The translations under genes and the position numbers were made by a program. Shown here piece by piece: positions 23,776-37,467 of a stretch of DNA of 64,000 bases. Source of the stretch: Lophius americanus. Taxonomy: Eukaryota; Chordata; Actinopteri; Lophiiformes; Lophiidae. Location: assembly GCA_037951165.1 (NCBI GenBank), contig JBBDHG010000110.1, positions 1,010,501 through 1,074,500 of the forward strand. Reading direction: 5' to 3'. Under the pieces are notes generated by a model. It had not been told where the DNA came from, made no database searches, and saw only the letters and a list, made by a program, of their open reading frames with translations. Every line of letters starts with the position of its first letter. Within the stretch, counting starts at the first letter, position 1.

Positions 23776-24930
23776 TATGGGAGCTCCATTGATGATCGCT
23801 TGTGATCATCCCAGTGCAGGAGTTTAACTCGGAGTTAACAAACTAAAGAGTTGATTGAATCAGTCATCCTGGAATCTAAGACAGAGTTTCTCATCTCAGG
23901 GTTAATCAAACAAATACCCCTTAGTAGCTTCATCAGTCGAGCTCACGAGTTTCATTAATCATCTTTGCAGTGGCCTGCTGACCTAAAACAACAGAATTTA
24001 AATGAATACCCAAACTTAGAAAAACTGGCCTTTATTTAGTCTTTTTACATATGGCTTTAGCTCTTCTTTTAATACAAACAGGTTTTACAAAAGGTTCTAG
24101 TCAACCACAGGTGGAAAATCATGAAGATGTTGAAGAGACTGCATTGGTACGTCTATGACCAGAGGTTGCCTCCGGGCTCTGAGCAAAAAGCAGTCATTGT
24201 AAAAAAACAAATACAGTTGTCTCTAAACACGGCAGCACAACATCAGACGGGACAAACCAGATGGACTAAGTCAGATGAAAAGTTGTCATCACAGATGAGA
24301 ACGCACAAATAGAGAGCAGATACTGATTCCCTTTTCTGCAGCTAACCATGCTCAGGTTTCACTAAGTCACATATCTTTACACTCTGTTGGGTCAGAACCG
24401 TTGACATAAAAATTACATTTGATCTCTCTGTTCTTTAAGCGTAACGGTGCTCACTGTACCTTCATGGATCACATAACCTGAGAGCAAAATAAAAGATTTG
24501 GAAAGCTGAGGCCAGTTCATCGTCATGGCCCCGTGTCGTGACCTGACGGCTGTTCTCTCTCTACACTGTCACCTCCAGTCGTTAGCCACCACAACATCAA
24601 AATTCTAAAGAGGATCATTATTTTCTACATGTCTAATTACACCAATACAGCGCTGTCAATTTCTTATTCGAATCAGTGGAATTAGAAGACAGAGTCAAGA
24701 GTATCAAATACGTACGTACAAATCATCAACACCGGATTATAGTAGATTGCACTGCATCTAGGTTCAGTTCTCAGTGATCCATTGGCCGACACTCGATGTG
24801 TAAAAAAAAGTAGTTTCAATTTCCACACAAGTTTTAAGTCCATCATGAAGGGCTTAATCCAAAGTCCTTCTCAAAAAAATGTTGTTGCATAAACAGGATA
24901 TGGAGTCTTTTGCATACGGAGGTCCGTGTC

Positions 24931-27900
24931 TTATGTCTCCCTCCTCGCCTTCTTCTTCTTTGCCGGTTTGGGGGCTTGGCTCTCCTCAGGTTTCTCTGGG
25001 GAAACACAAAAAAGGGGGCGTTAAATCACAGCCGCCCAAATGTGACTCAGTCTTTTCTCAAATCGATTTACTTCAATGGTAAAAACAGATTTCACTGATT
25101 TCTGCTCGTGTCATTAAGTGTTTCCTCCTCATACGATGCTCAGAAAAAGGAAGAAACAGAGACGTAGTAAAGTACGTCTCCTCGCTTTAATTACCTCCAC
25201 TAAGGAAGGAGGTTATGTTTTCAGCTCTGTGGGTTTGTTTGTCTGTTTCTTAGTTAGCGAACCAGACTTTGGAAGAACTACAGGACGCATTTACGTCGAC
25301 AAAATACCCAAAGGAAGAATTTTATTATTAGTTTATCATTATAAACTGTGGCTACTCACCAGAGAACTCCATCGACAAATTTGAACAGGTGGTGGTTTAA
25401 TGGCGTTTCAACTTCATCCAAACATTTTCTTTGCACTTAGAACAAGAACACTATGGAAGCTTTAGCTGAACTTAACATTAATGTCCTGCAATTATTTAGG
25501 TTATGAAATGAAGATTTTGACAATAATAGCGGCTATCAGGGAGACTTTGTTCACTTATGGTAATTTGGGCCACGTGTGACGGTTACAATTATTTTAATCA
25601 ATAACAATTCCATACTTGACTTGAATAAATACTCATGAACCCTACAACATAGGGATTGATAGATTGGCGAGGTGTTGGGGATCGGATCACATCGGCAATC
25701 ACTCTTCCTGCTGAGCCTGTGCTGCCCACAGCTCACGCAGGGGAAAGACTTTCACCCACGTTTGTAGGCGTTTAGCCGCTCCAAAAAAGACCTTTGAGCT
25801 GAGATGCTCAGGCATAAAAAGAACGACCAATGTCCACAAAGTGGGTTTTTAAGATGAGTAACCTAAATGAGAGAGCAGCTAAAAGTGACTGAGTGGAGGA
25901 GTTGCAGCAGTGTAGGTAGGGTATGAGAAAGCCAGCATGTTTTACACATGTGATTTTAAAACTATACTAGATATACACACATAGCAATACTTTTGCATAT
26001 CACAAATACAGGCCTCGGATATATCCACTAGATGGATAATTCTGCCGGACCTATGCTACATATCAAACTCTCAATGTGGCTAAATCCTCTCTTTGTATTG
26101 TTGGAATAGAGATATTGCTCTGCTCAGCAGAGAGCTCACCATCAGTTGGCTTCAGTGGCACTTGTGTGACGAGGGGCTTCTGGGATGTGATTTCCTTCAC
26201 AGGCTGCTCCACTCTGGTCTGTAAGAGAAGAACATGAAAGTGGCACTCATCTCAGAAAGGGAAGAATGAAATCATTTTAGTAATAAAAATGCCTCTGATA
26301 AGAAGGAAGATATCTCCCAGAGGTCCAGGACACCGGGTGATGGAGTGTCTTCTACTTAGATGAATGGTATTGTGAGATCGGAAGCATCCTTTACTTGTTT
26401 TTTTTGATTTTAATTTAATGTTTTTATTTTATTTTTTGAAGTGTGAATTAGTCTGTTAACTGACCAAAAAGTACTTATTTTAATGAACCTTCATGGAACA
26501 GTGGGGCGTCGGCTGAAGATGAAACCAGTGCATTTTGAAGAAATCCTCATCAAAGGGGTGGAGCCATGATTTCTCCCTACTTTCTTTAACATTGTGGATT
26601 AGTGTTGAATGTAAGTAAAATAGATTTAAAGGGGCAGTGCGTATAATTTAGTGGCATCTAGCAGCGAAGAACCACATTGCAACCTATTGCACCTCAGCCC
26701 AGCCCTGTGATCGTGATTGACGTCATTGATCACCCTGTAAAGTTATGAGGTACCTTTAGATAGATATATTTGGAAGTTGTTTTTTGTTGTTTACTCTGTA
26801 TAACTAGTGTTGACAGTAACCTGGGGAGCGGTGGGGGGTGAGGTTAAGGTTGGAGCCCTTCTAAAGCTTACATCTGGAGCCACTGGACCTTCCCAAGCTA
26901 ACCCAGAGCCAAATGTGGTTTTAGCTTGTTAGTTATCAAACAAAAATGTATTATTTTTTCTTCTTCATTGTTTATATTTAAAGTGTTTCTTCATCATCTC
27001 TCCGCCACTTCTACCTAAAACCACAAACAGCCCTCTGTGTTCAGATGTTCTTGCATGTTACTGCACACTTGGCGCATTCCGGCTACATAAGGGTCTTTTT
27101 TCTTCCCCGGACTAAGCTCAGCACCATGGGAGATCGGGCCTTCTGTTCTGCTGCCCCTCGTCTGTGGAATGCCCTCCCTGACCATCTGAGGGCTCCACAG
27201 ATGACTGACACATTTAAAAAAGGACTTAAAACTTTCCTTTTTAGCAGAACCTATAACTGTAATTAACATTAATGCTTTTGGTCACGTTTTTGTATAGTTA
27301 TTATTTTATTTTTATTTTTTAATTTTTTTATTTATTTTATTGATGCTTTTATCTGCTTTTGCCTTGTAGCACTTTGAGATTTGATCCAAATGTAAAGTGC
27401 ATTATAAATTAAATGTATTATTATTATTTTTCAAAACTAACGTTAACATTTTTTTTTTTTTTTTAAAACAGCCTAGAATATGGCACCAATAAACAGTTAT
27501 GAATATAACATTCCATATATTCAAAGAGATACCTCTTTATTTTTCACACTTCTTGCACCTTTAAAAAGGGGTGTGTTCTCTACCAGGACAACAACCACCT
27601 TCATCATCATGTACCGAACATGTTCTGTGTGTATGCAGAACCACTGACCTCAACAAGGGCCACTTTAATGGGCTGGACGGCAGCAGAACTCTCCTGACGA
27701 GGTGGCTGCTTCTTCATAGAGACTACAGGAATCACCTCCTTCCGAGGCTCCTCAACCTGACAGGAACACGAGTCCACGCAAATGTTACCCTAGAATGTGT
27801 AACTTTTAAAACGCCTAAGATTTAGTGGATCACGTGACCCAAGAGAACGGGATTCTACCAAATAAAATGGAAGACATTTTTGAAGTATAGCAAATGGATA

Positions 27901-30900
27901 GTAGGACTAAACTGATCATTAGTCTTATCTCTCAGGTATCCATCTGTCCGATATTCAGCCTTTTCACATCCTTTTTTTTTTAATCCAGTTGGCTAAAATA
28001 AATGCATAAATAATTCTTTGACACAGAATTTATAATAAAAGCAAAAGGAGAGCATTAAATGGTATCTAAGTATTTTTACTTAGTTACAGTACTTCAGTAA
28101 CAGCACTTACTTACTAAACAGTCAATAGAGTGCGTTTAAAAGTCGACACTAAAATTTCTATTTTTACTGCAAATGTCTATTACATCCAAATATCAGTTAC
28201 ATAACTATAATTACTAATACATAATATTAAATCCTGAAAAAGTTAATCAATCAAATGTTTGTCCTTGTACATTTAGTATGTGATATGTTCCACTACATTC
28301 AGGCTCTGAATAACAACTGTTATCTGGTGGTGTCACAAGCGATTACCTGGCCAGCTGCCTCCTCGGCAACCTTCTTCTTCTTCTTTTTCTTCTTCTTAGC
28401 CTTAGCCACCCCATCAGCAGAGCCTTCTCCCTTGTCCTTCTCTTCCTCATCATCATCCTGACAAACACACAAGGATATATATAAAAAAAAATCACTTGAT
28501 TGGCACATTCAATCTTTTCTTAATGCCTATCCTACCATGAGAGGTTCTCTGTAATTATCCATCCCTTAATTACAATGTCTGTCTCTTCATTAATAGCACC
28601 CAAATCACACCATTGTGTTCACATTCTCTGTGAACCTGGTTGGTACGAGCTCATTCGGTACCAAAAAGGTTTTGATTTGATCATTATGTAAGACATCTTC
28701 ATTTAAAGCAGGCCTTCTGCTCATGCACCTTTCTTGCGTTGTTGAAAACGTAATTTCTAAACCCAGTTTTGTTTTTTGCATATCTTTGTGAAAAAATCCT
28801 TACATCCAAAACTTTAACTAAATCATGAATTAAATTAAAATAATGTGTTACATGGCCTTGTTTTTTTTAGGTTCTCACATCTGGTTTTAACGTCTTTTTA
28901 TCTTATGTGCAGACCCTTGAATTGACTTTTTAAAAGATGTAATGATAAATTTGATTACCTTGACCTCCCCTCATCTCTACTTGCAGATAAGGCTCCTGGA
29001 TAATTTAGCTGAAGCTAAGAGAACTCAACTGCTTCTCAACTGATCCTCAGGTGAGTTGAATTGTGGACAATCTAGGTGACATGTTTTCACAAGGAAGAGG
29101 AACAGCTGGAATAAAAAAAACCTTTGTCCTATCTTAATCTGGCACCATCTGGTGGTTGTTACTGGGAACAACATGGTGGCTTCAGTGTTTTTCCTTGTTC
29201 CACGTCAAATGTATGCCATTAGCCAATCATAAGCATATGCTGTGTAAATTCATTCAATCTTAAAAAGGTCTGATTTGACGAAATTACAGAAGACAAATGA
29301 GCAGGTGTTCATTCGAGGTGCCAGGGTTTTTTAGAAACTCTAACATACAGACAAAACTGTCTGTCATTTTCTCACACTGGCCCAGGGACTACAGATGAAA
29401 ATGAACAAGTAGCTAAATCTGGAGAAACATGTCTTGGCCAGAGGGGAAGAGCTTCAAGCTATCCTTTTCAGCTGAGTTAAATCCTCCGACAGCCTGGAGC
29501 TGGGATGGAGACTGGCTGATGAGCTGAATCATCCATACCGCCAGAGGATTCTACATCTAAATATTTAATGATGATAAGGTTCGACACTCTGATTTTTCAT
29601 GTTCTAAATGATAAGTTTGATCCTTCATTTGCCAAAACAGTAATAACTTAAAATGTGAACTCCCTCTCTGTCTGTTCCAGCAACTAAACAAATATTTTTT
29701 TTTACTTACAGCTGGAAGTGCACACAACTTATGAATATTATATTTAATTTATTCAAGGAGATACCACTAAATACCGCCAAGTCTTAAACACTGAACCGTA
29801 AAAAATATTTGAGTGTATTTGTGCATAAACTGAACAACCCTGCATTCAGTGTTTGTTATGAGTCACTACTCTGAGCAGCAGAACCATAGTCAGGAACCAG
29901 GACAGGCCTGCATCCGGAGGAGACTTCAACTATTGTTTTTTATTCTTAAACTTTCAGGTTTAACTACGTTGCTTTGTCTTATGTCCATAGCTGGGGCAAA
30001 CTTACTGCCTCTCCAATCAGCAGATTAACCTTAGTGGGCTCAGGGAGGGGCTGCTCCTGAGAGGGAGGAGGCGCAGGGGTTGGCTCTTCATAGTTACCCC
30101 AAACTTCAGAGGGAGCATTCCAGTCAGAGGTGGGGTCAACCGAGCCACCATCTGAGAAACACATGAACCCACAGAAAACAGTTGGCGTATGCGTTTCATA
30201 ACTATCAGTTTACATCAGCGTTAAATAGAGAAGGAAATAAAACTAATGTAGGCCTTACTAAGTCCAGACCACTCGTCATCCAATTTGGGCTGACTGAGCC
30301 AGGGCCGTTCCCTCACCGGCTCTACAGAGACACAGGAACTAAGGGTGAACCTCACATTCACAGTCATGGCAACGGAAAAGTGACCCAGCTATTAGCTGAA
30401 GCCAGGATAAGCCTTCATCAGTTAATGGTTCTTACCAGCACTCAGTCCAGACTGAGATGTAGTCATTCCCTTCTCGACCATAGTCCATGACTCTGAAACA
30501 CACATTCCACACGGGGTATGTCATTTTTGATGATTACTACTTGCACTTAATATCACCATTTCCTGCTACGTGGTAGACAATTTAAGTTGTTTTACTGCCA
30601 ATGTGAGGATCCATATTTCAACAATTATCACATAATTCTATTTTTTTAAGAGAGATATATATATTTATATATATACCCATAAAAGATAAGACATTAGACA
30701 GACTGAAGTTAACTAAGTATAATATTTCACAGATGCACAGCTCAGTTTAAACAGTGAAAATGTTGCTGCTGTGATGGTGAAGGAGACCATGAATAAATAC
30801 ATCCAGTGATTTATGTTAAGAAAGAGGTAATTAATGCCTGAAAACATTGCATGTTTTTTCGATGCTGTGATCAGTGAATGCTTGATTTAATTAGAAATTA

Positions 30901-33900
30901 GAGAGGTTTCTCTAAACTGGTAAACAGGGGTGAAGCGCTCGCTGTAATAAAATGCTGACGCCTCACATTTTGCCTTTAAACAACATGTATGTCTTCCTTT
31001 TAGCGATTTCTTATTTTTGTAAAATATCGTACAGCCACTAAACAAGATGTTGGTTTTTTTCATGTGCCACGTATTCTCGCTGGATTTCATAAAGCTTATG
31101 AACAGGATCAGCTGACATAGATTGTCGTTCTTGTGACCTCCCACCCGCAACACATAGAGGGAGAAAATCGAGAAGCTTCTGGGTGCAGCAGATACAGGTG
31201 GTGAAGCATTTAAAGCCGATACGTTGCTCTATAATGTTCATTTACTTCAGGAAGGCATAACTGTGTTCACAATTTAATTTTAATTAATTCTGCAGCCTTA
31301 AGCAATCAGATCCGAACCAGATTGTGATCGTTTGGAGATTTGAAAAGTACAAATAAAGGATCTATTGGTAGAAGGATCCTGGAGTTGGAGATATCAGGCA
31401 GGAGAAAAGGGAAGGTGACCAAAGGAGGTGTCTGTAAGTGGTGAGAGACGACATGTAGTTGGTAAATGTGACAGAGGAAGATGCAGAGGACAGGGTAAGA
31501 TGGAAACAGAGGATCTGCTTTGGCGACAATTGAAGGGAACAGCTGAGAGAACAAGAAAATGAAAAGTGCAGCCCTAAGCAAGCAATTTCCTTTTCTCTCC
31601 AGTTAATGATCCTGCAGCTGAATCTCTACATCAGTCTAGAACCTGTTTTTCATCTTCTTTGGAACCTTCCAACAAAATTGTGTGTGAACTTGTTTGCATA
31701 TTAATTATCCAAAGTGACAAAATGCAGCGTTTCATCTCCCGTCTTCACTCCAAGTAGATATTTACCACCAAAACCGTTCCAACACCAGGTCTTTTTGGCA
31801 GCATTTAATTTACCTAATTAACTGTGTTTTCCAGTTGAAAAGCTTGAGATCAAAAAACTCAAGGATACTGCGCCTTGAGGAGGCTGTCAAACATCTAGAA
31901 TCGGCTTTGAATGGGCCTACCGTCACAGAAGTCCTCAAGCATTAATGGTTTCTTCAAATACAATAAAGACTTGAAGAGATTCACCAAAACAGCAGTAAAA
32001 TAGAAAACATTAAAATACTTTACCATCAATATCTCCGCACAACAGAGACGCTGGCTCTCTGCTGGCTTTCCAGGTATCAGTCTTCTTGTGTATGGTGCGA
32101 GCAGGAACTTTTACTGTCACGGCAGTCGCACCAGCAGTCACCGCTGCCACCTCGCTGTTAACTAATTGGAAAGAAACACTTGATACCCAGTCACAGTAAA
32201 TGCAGATCATTCTAGTAACATATTTAATATAAGATTGATTCATGTAAACTAATGCTTCCATCTAAATTGATACATTGAGGAGATATTTGTGCTTTTCGTG
32301 TCTTTCTGAACTCGCAATAATCTTTTATGTTAAAAGTTACCTTGAGGTGCGACAACTTCAACTTTTTCTGGCTTTGCTTTAGTAGATTCTCCTGAAAATA
32401 AAGAATTATAAAGGATTCAATGTAAGGCGAGTTAATATCAATCAAATCCTACAGGTAAAGAGCGTGAGCATACTAACACAGAGTTCAGCTTAAACTCACT
32501 TGAGACTAAATTCAATTCCCCCAAAGCCTCTATAATTAGTCCTGTCAAGAGACCAACCAAATGCAAGAAAAGCATTCTTAAGCCCCATATTAGGTTGTTT
32601 ACCAAAAACGTCTCTCAGAGTTTGGCCTCCCAGTGTTCTGGGAAGAACGCACCATTTTCTAAAAACTCCTGTGTTATGAGAATAAAAAGTGATACATATT
32701 TTTACAGCCACCTTTTTTCTTCTTCTGGCTGACAGGCGGAGGGCCGGCTGAGGCCTTGGGCTGCTCTGGGGGACTGCTTACAGGTGTGTTCCCTCCTCCA
32801 GGACTGGCTGAGCCATCACTGGAACCCTTGTCCTTCTTGCGCTGCTCACGCTTCTCCTTGTTGCTAACCTTGGTCTCCCACGTGCCTTTAAAGGAAAGTT
32901 ACGTGCAGCGTGGAATTAGTTGCAAAACGTTGCAAGAGGTGATTATTGTGGGATTAGTGAGGCAACATGGTATGGATTAGGCAGGATAAATGGTAAGAGG
33001 CTGGTCACACACAAAAGCAGGTCCCTACAATAAAACCAAACACTACTACAATTGCTAGTGTAGAAGGGTAATGGCAATAAATTGCTTTTTACACCACTGA
33101 ATTAAAAAATATTGCAGAATGTAGTTATTTCCTAAGCGGTGCAATCGCCATGTTATTGAATGGATCTAGCTTATAAACAAGACTAAAACAGGACTCCTCA
33201 GATAAGGGATACCCAACACAGATGTCACTATGATGAAAAAGGTTGAATATGAAAAGATTTGATGTTTTACCTTCTTCAGGTTCTTTTCTATCTGCAGTCA
33301 CTGTCTTGGTCTCTTTCCCAGCCTGTTTAGCCTTCTTCTTGGATTTTTTACCCTGCAAGAGGTGTAATAATGGGCATAAAGTAGAAACATGGGCTAGTTA
33401 ATCTGACAAAAACCACAAAGGGAACGCTGGAAATACGAAGCAGCGCTTATTTGATTTCACATCCAAGAACAGAAACTGAGTAAGCAGCCCCCATGCTGAC
33501 ACTCAAATGACCATGCTGGAGCCATGTCTATTTATAAGTGAAACTACATCCACTGCCCAAGTCTCCCTAAATGCAACGTCTTTTTCTGAGCAGCATTTCC
33601 ACGTATTACAACTGCAGCACCGTAAGTTCACAATATGGGTTATCTAGTGGTATCCAGAGCATGGAATGAGAGGCTGCACATTGAGCGGTTGCTCCTACTG
33701 GAAGACAGGAGTCATCCTCAAAGTTTTTTCTGACTAAGCAAGTAATTAACTGCAGCGTCAGCTGGTTAGCCAAGTAAAAGCACTTCATTAAAAATTCAGA
33801 CCACATTAGCAGAATGTATGTTGGATATGAAGGAATATCAGATGCAGGTTACCTGAAAAGTAAATTATCACAGATCTGGATGTATGCAACAGTGCATTTG

Positions 33901-35287
33901 AAAATCTAAAAAAGCTCATTCTAAAATACAACCGAATCATTTAAATTAACATAGTTGGAGTACCATGACATCAACTTATTTAACATTTGAGACATTCTGA
34001 GTTTTTCCACAGATATCCTGTACAAATATCAGAAACTATCCTCTCATTTCATCAATAATTTATACATTTTCAAGACAGACCCAATACTTTTATTTCTATA
34101 ATCAGTGGGTGTGTGCCAGATATCGAGCCTGATTTTAGACTAAATGAAGTGACAATAACGCTTAAAGAATATCCTTTGACGTATGAATAACGAAAGAAGA
34201 CAACAGATGTAAGACACAACCAGATAAAAATCATACACAAGTAACTACAGCAGTAAAAAAGGTAGGTTTTTCTTCTGCCCTCTTAATGTTCCAAGACATA
34301 ATGGTATTTTCTGTAGAATACATTATTTGCCAGTGAATGGCAGTTATAGTAATTAAATTAGAGCTCCTAAAATACATGAGGTTTGCACAAAAAAGCATTT
34401 GAAATGTCTTTCAAATGGCTACTTCTACCATTTTTACTCTGATTACATTTCAGAGCCTGTACTTTTACCAGAGTAAGTAACTGTACTTCTATTTTAGTAC
34501 AGAATGCCTCTTCAGAATATTCTACTGCAAAGGTGACATGCAAAAGACACGCTGTGTCGTTGAAAGGGACAAAAAACATATGCGACTTAAAGTGAAGCCA
34601 TAAATCCATAAGATTGAACAGCAAATTACCTCTGCAACCTTCTCAATCTTGACCTCTGACGGGGGCGACTGCTGATGTGGCACAGTCTCCTCTGCCTGTA
34701 GGACTTCCTCCTGGGCTTCAGCGACAGCTCTGCCGTTAGACTGGGTTTTCTACACGGTACATATTAAAGAAATGTAATATTATGGCCATGACAAATGTTC
34801 AGCTATATTCATTCGAGTAAATAAAGAACAACACCCAAGGCTAGCACAGCAGCTAGCCTTAGCTGTTAGCTTGACAGTTAGCTGTGCTAATGGCTAAGGG
34901 CTATCAAAGCAGAAAGGGGGAAATATGGACTGGCTTATTTTTTTTTTTACAACATACCCGTTCTGTTCTTTTCCTCTTTTTCTTCGGCTCCTCTGACTTG
35001 ACGGGTTTAACAGCACCTAGCTTTACTTCAATGCCGTCGTCTTCGGGGCTTAAAGCAGGTTGTTTCTTGAAGATGGCAAGACACACAGAGGCCCAAAGAG
35101 CAACCATCAGCACCAGCCCGCTGCACACCGCTAGAAGGATCACCCAAGGCGGAATGAGTTCAGGCTTCAGTCCCAGATCCACGCCGAGCTCGGAGCGCAG
35201 CAGCCCCAGGCCTTTAGTCAGCAGCTCATTCAGATTATTGGTGAGCAGCTTGAGCTGCTGAGAGGCCACGTCCTGCCACTGCTCCAT
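24931..35287 (-). CDS. mtdh: Metadherin (LYRIC / AEG-1)
   Basis: Minus-strand exons in order: 34958-35287, 34630-34749, 33271-33352, 32712-32885, 32341-32391, 32024-32161, 30436-30492, 30259-30321, 30006-30151, 28347-28457, 27649-27756, 26140-26218, 24931-24995. Phases close, giving 507 aa (human 582). Known role: ER/nuclear-envelope membrane protein that binds SND1 and promotes NF-kB and oncogenic signalling. Exon 1 has LGLLRSELGVDLGL and a transmembrane segment (PPWVILLAVCSGLVLMVAL, about residues 50-75), followed by a basic cytoplasmic tail. Lys-rich tracts (KKSKKKAK; KAKKKKKKKK) match the nuclear-localisation stretches. DEWSGLNGG then SDWNAPSEVWGNY keeps the two Trp spaced by seven that insert into SND1 pockets (human W394/W401). 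The C-terminus is KKKKARRET. The start is the ATG at 35285-35287; the frame is open upstream only to a GTG. The exon 4 donor (gtggct) is weak. Confidence 0.93.
25175..25385 (+). repeat. Common teleost repeat fragment in mtdh last intron
   Basis: 'aaggaaggaggttatgtttt' with 'ggtttgtttgtctgtttctt' and 'ggacgcatttacgtcgacaa' resembles a widespread fish repeat ('aaggaggttatgttttc...gtttgtctgtttgtt'). Class uncertain. Confidence 0.45.
26630..27563. mobile_element. MITE-like element interrupted by a LINE
   Basis: The left end at 26630 reads 'ttaaaggggcagtgcgtata' then 'tttagtggcatctagcagc', a familiar fish MITE end. The right end near 27562, read on the minus strand, is 'ttaaaggtgcaagaagtgtg', an imperfect inverted copy. 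The LINE 3' end at 27010-27430 sits inside. Boundaries and class need a repeat library. Confidence 0.5.
27010..27430 (+). mobile_element. L2/CR1-like LINE 3' end in mtdh intron
   Basis: The plus-strand frame 27093-27266 reads LPRTKLSTMGDRAFCSAAPR, then LWNALPDHLRAPQM and a terminal LKTFLFSRTY. The tail 'agcactttgagatttgatcc' and 'attataaattaaatgtatta' follows. It is a 5'-truncated copy of the family also seen at 12.5 kb (minus) and 36.8 kb. Confidence 0.85.
28540..30005 (-). other. mtdh intron
   Basis: Apart from the short MITE-like piece near 29.7 kb I see no further feature in this intron. Confidence 0.45.
29695..29790. repeat. Second partial copy of the MITE-like end
   Basis: 'cttatgaatattatatttaa' with 'aaggagataccactaaat' parallels 27495-27545. 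It lies in an mtdh intron. Confidence 0.35.
30493..32023 (-). other. mtdh intron
   Basis: AT-rich intron with an (AT)n patch near 30655. Frames of 60-90 codons resemble nothing known. Confidence 0.45.
33353..34629 (-). other. mtdh intron 2
   Basis: No repeat or exon recognised. Confidence 0.45.
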
Positions 35288-35900
35288 TGGTATTCTCTCA
35301 CAAACTGCAAACCGATTCGACACACTAAGCTCGCCCCAGTTAACGGCAGGCTAACCCGAACCTGCAGCAACAGCTAAAAATAACGGAACAACTCGGACAT
35401 GATGAGAAATAATAGACACGTCCCCTCCTCCGCCTCCAACATCGGCCTAACGTGACAGTCAGCTATCTTCTCGGACCTTGTAAAAGCTGCAATGGCGAGC
35501 AGTTAACTAGCCATGAAGCTAGCTGATATCAATGTTTTCTAATAACCCACCCGTTAGCTGACCACCACAATGGATCCTCTGTGAACGAGGGGAGCAGGTT
35601 CACCTCATATGGCTCCGTCTGGACTGGGGCGAAGCGTTGCTTTCAATGGTGCTCGTAAATTGGAGCTTCAGACCGTGATAATTGGAGTACGGTCTGGACT
35701 ACTCCCCTTCGGCGGAAAGGGGTGGGGTTCAGTTTTAGATTTTAAAATATATTTTAGCGAGAACATTGTGTTTTAAGTGGCATATTAATAAAATTATTAT
35801 AATATTTTCGTTTTCGTTATTGGTGGGACGATGTCTCCTTCCGAAATTGTATTCTCCGATGGTTCCGGAGAAATTTCCTTTCCGACAAAGTCGTTTGAAT
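35288..35900 (-). promoter_or_regulatory. mtdh 5' UTR and candidate promoter
   Basis: The DNA upstream of the mtdh start is richer in G+C and CpG than its surroundings up to about 35730, as expected for a broadly expressed gene. GC-rich patches lie near 35620 and 35705-35725. No TATA box is evident. The transcription start is not determinable here. Confidence 0.4.
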
Positions 35901-36539
35901 GCAACACGTACGAGCTATGAATGCTCCAATAAAATGAGCGGTCTACAATATCCCTCTTGCTGATTGGCTACACCCTCTGTTCAACAGTCCAAAAAACAGC
36001 GATCTATTTGGTCAAATGTATATTACTCATTGTGCAGATTTGATAGTCCTTATATTCTAGTTAATCAAAACGTTTTAAAAAATTTAGCAAGTCTTGTACA
36101 AACGAAGTCTGTTTCCTATGATGTTATAGTCTTTCGACAGACTGAAGGAAAGGGTGTCTCCATAAAAACTCCTCAGATGTGTCAAATATGAAGGCCATCA
36201 ATGATCAACATTATGTCAGCATTCAAAATATATACTGACATTTACATCAGAATCGGTAATGTCAGCCTATGTGGACAAGACACTGGTCATGGTTTAAGGA
36301 TGATTTCATTTTCTTTTTGAAAAATAATGAATAGCATCTACGGAGGTTTGATAATCAGGCATTTAATATTTAATAATATGTATTCTGGAGGACACAGGGA
36401 TTATCACTCAGATTTTTTTTATATTTTGAGGCCTGTACTCTGCAGATAATCAAATCATAAGAAGTTGTGGACTATTTGTTACTCTTTATTTCTACTCTGA
36501 AATGTTTTATTCATTTATCCAGTGTGTATACATGTGCAT

Positions 36540-36573
36540 TATAAATTAAATGTATTATTATTATTATTATTAT
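36540..36573 (+). repeat. LINE/MITE tail
   Basis: 'attataaattaaatgtatta' plus (TTA)n, the same tail as the LINE copies at 27.4 and 38.3 kb. Confidence 0.5.
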
Positions 36574-37467
36574 ACTGAATGCCTTCAGGGAAATTCTGTC
36601 TGTAAAGCCTTCTTTCTACAGTTCAACAAAGAGAGAGGTGAAGTTTGTAGTTTCTTCAGCCGACAGTTCCCCAGATTCATCAGTGAGGAGGATGTAGACA
36701 GAGGGCCAGCGTGATGATAGTAACAGCAGCAGTGGCAATTTAACTGGTAGCTCCAAAGATGAGACGGGTGAGGGAACCAACCAGAATAAACGAGGTAAGA
36801 TGTTCAGGTAATGAATGGTATCAAAATAACCAATTATGTGCAATTCGACCCTCAACTCACTTTTGAATCCCACATGAAACACATGTGAAGGATCTCCTTT
36901 CATCATCTCAGAAATATTTCCAAACTCCGTTCTTCACTCACCTTGAGGGATGCTGAAAAACTGGTCCACGCGTTCGTCTCCTCCAGACAGGATTACTGTA
37001 ACGCACTTCTCATCGGGACCCCTGATAAAAGTCTTCAAAGACTTCAGTATGTTCAAAACAGTGCTGCAAGGATCCTGATGAGAGTTCGAAAACACGAACA
37101 CATCACCTCTGTTCTTCATTTCCTTCATTGGCTTCCCATCTCCACCAGGATTGATTATAAGATCTCTCTCCTCACTCACCAGTGCATCCATGGTAACGCA
37201 CCCCCCTACCTGAAAGAACTACTCACCCCACTGACCTCAACACGATCCCTCCGTTCTACCCAGTCATACCGCCTCCTCCTTCCCCGGACTAAGCTCAGCA
37301 CCATGGGTGATCGGGCCTTCTGTTTTGCTGCCCCTCGTCTGTGGAATGCCCTCCCTGACCATCTGAGCCTATAACTTTTAAGTAACATTGCTGCTTTTTA
37401 CTCATATTTTGTATAATTATATTTTTATTGATGGTTTTATTTGCTTTTGCCTTGTAGCACTTTGAGA

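Noticed and set aside
34835..34890. Repeated 'gctagc/ttagct' words near mtdh exon 1
   Set aside because: Imperfect, short and low in complexity; not a clear palindrome or binding-site array.
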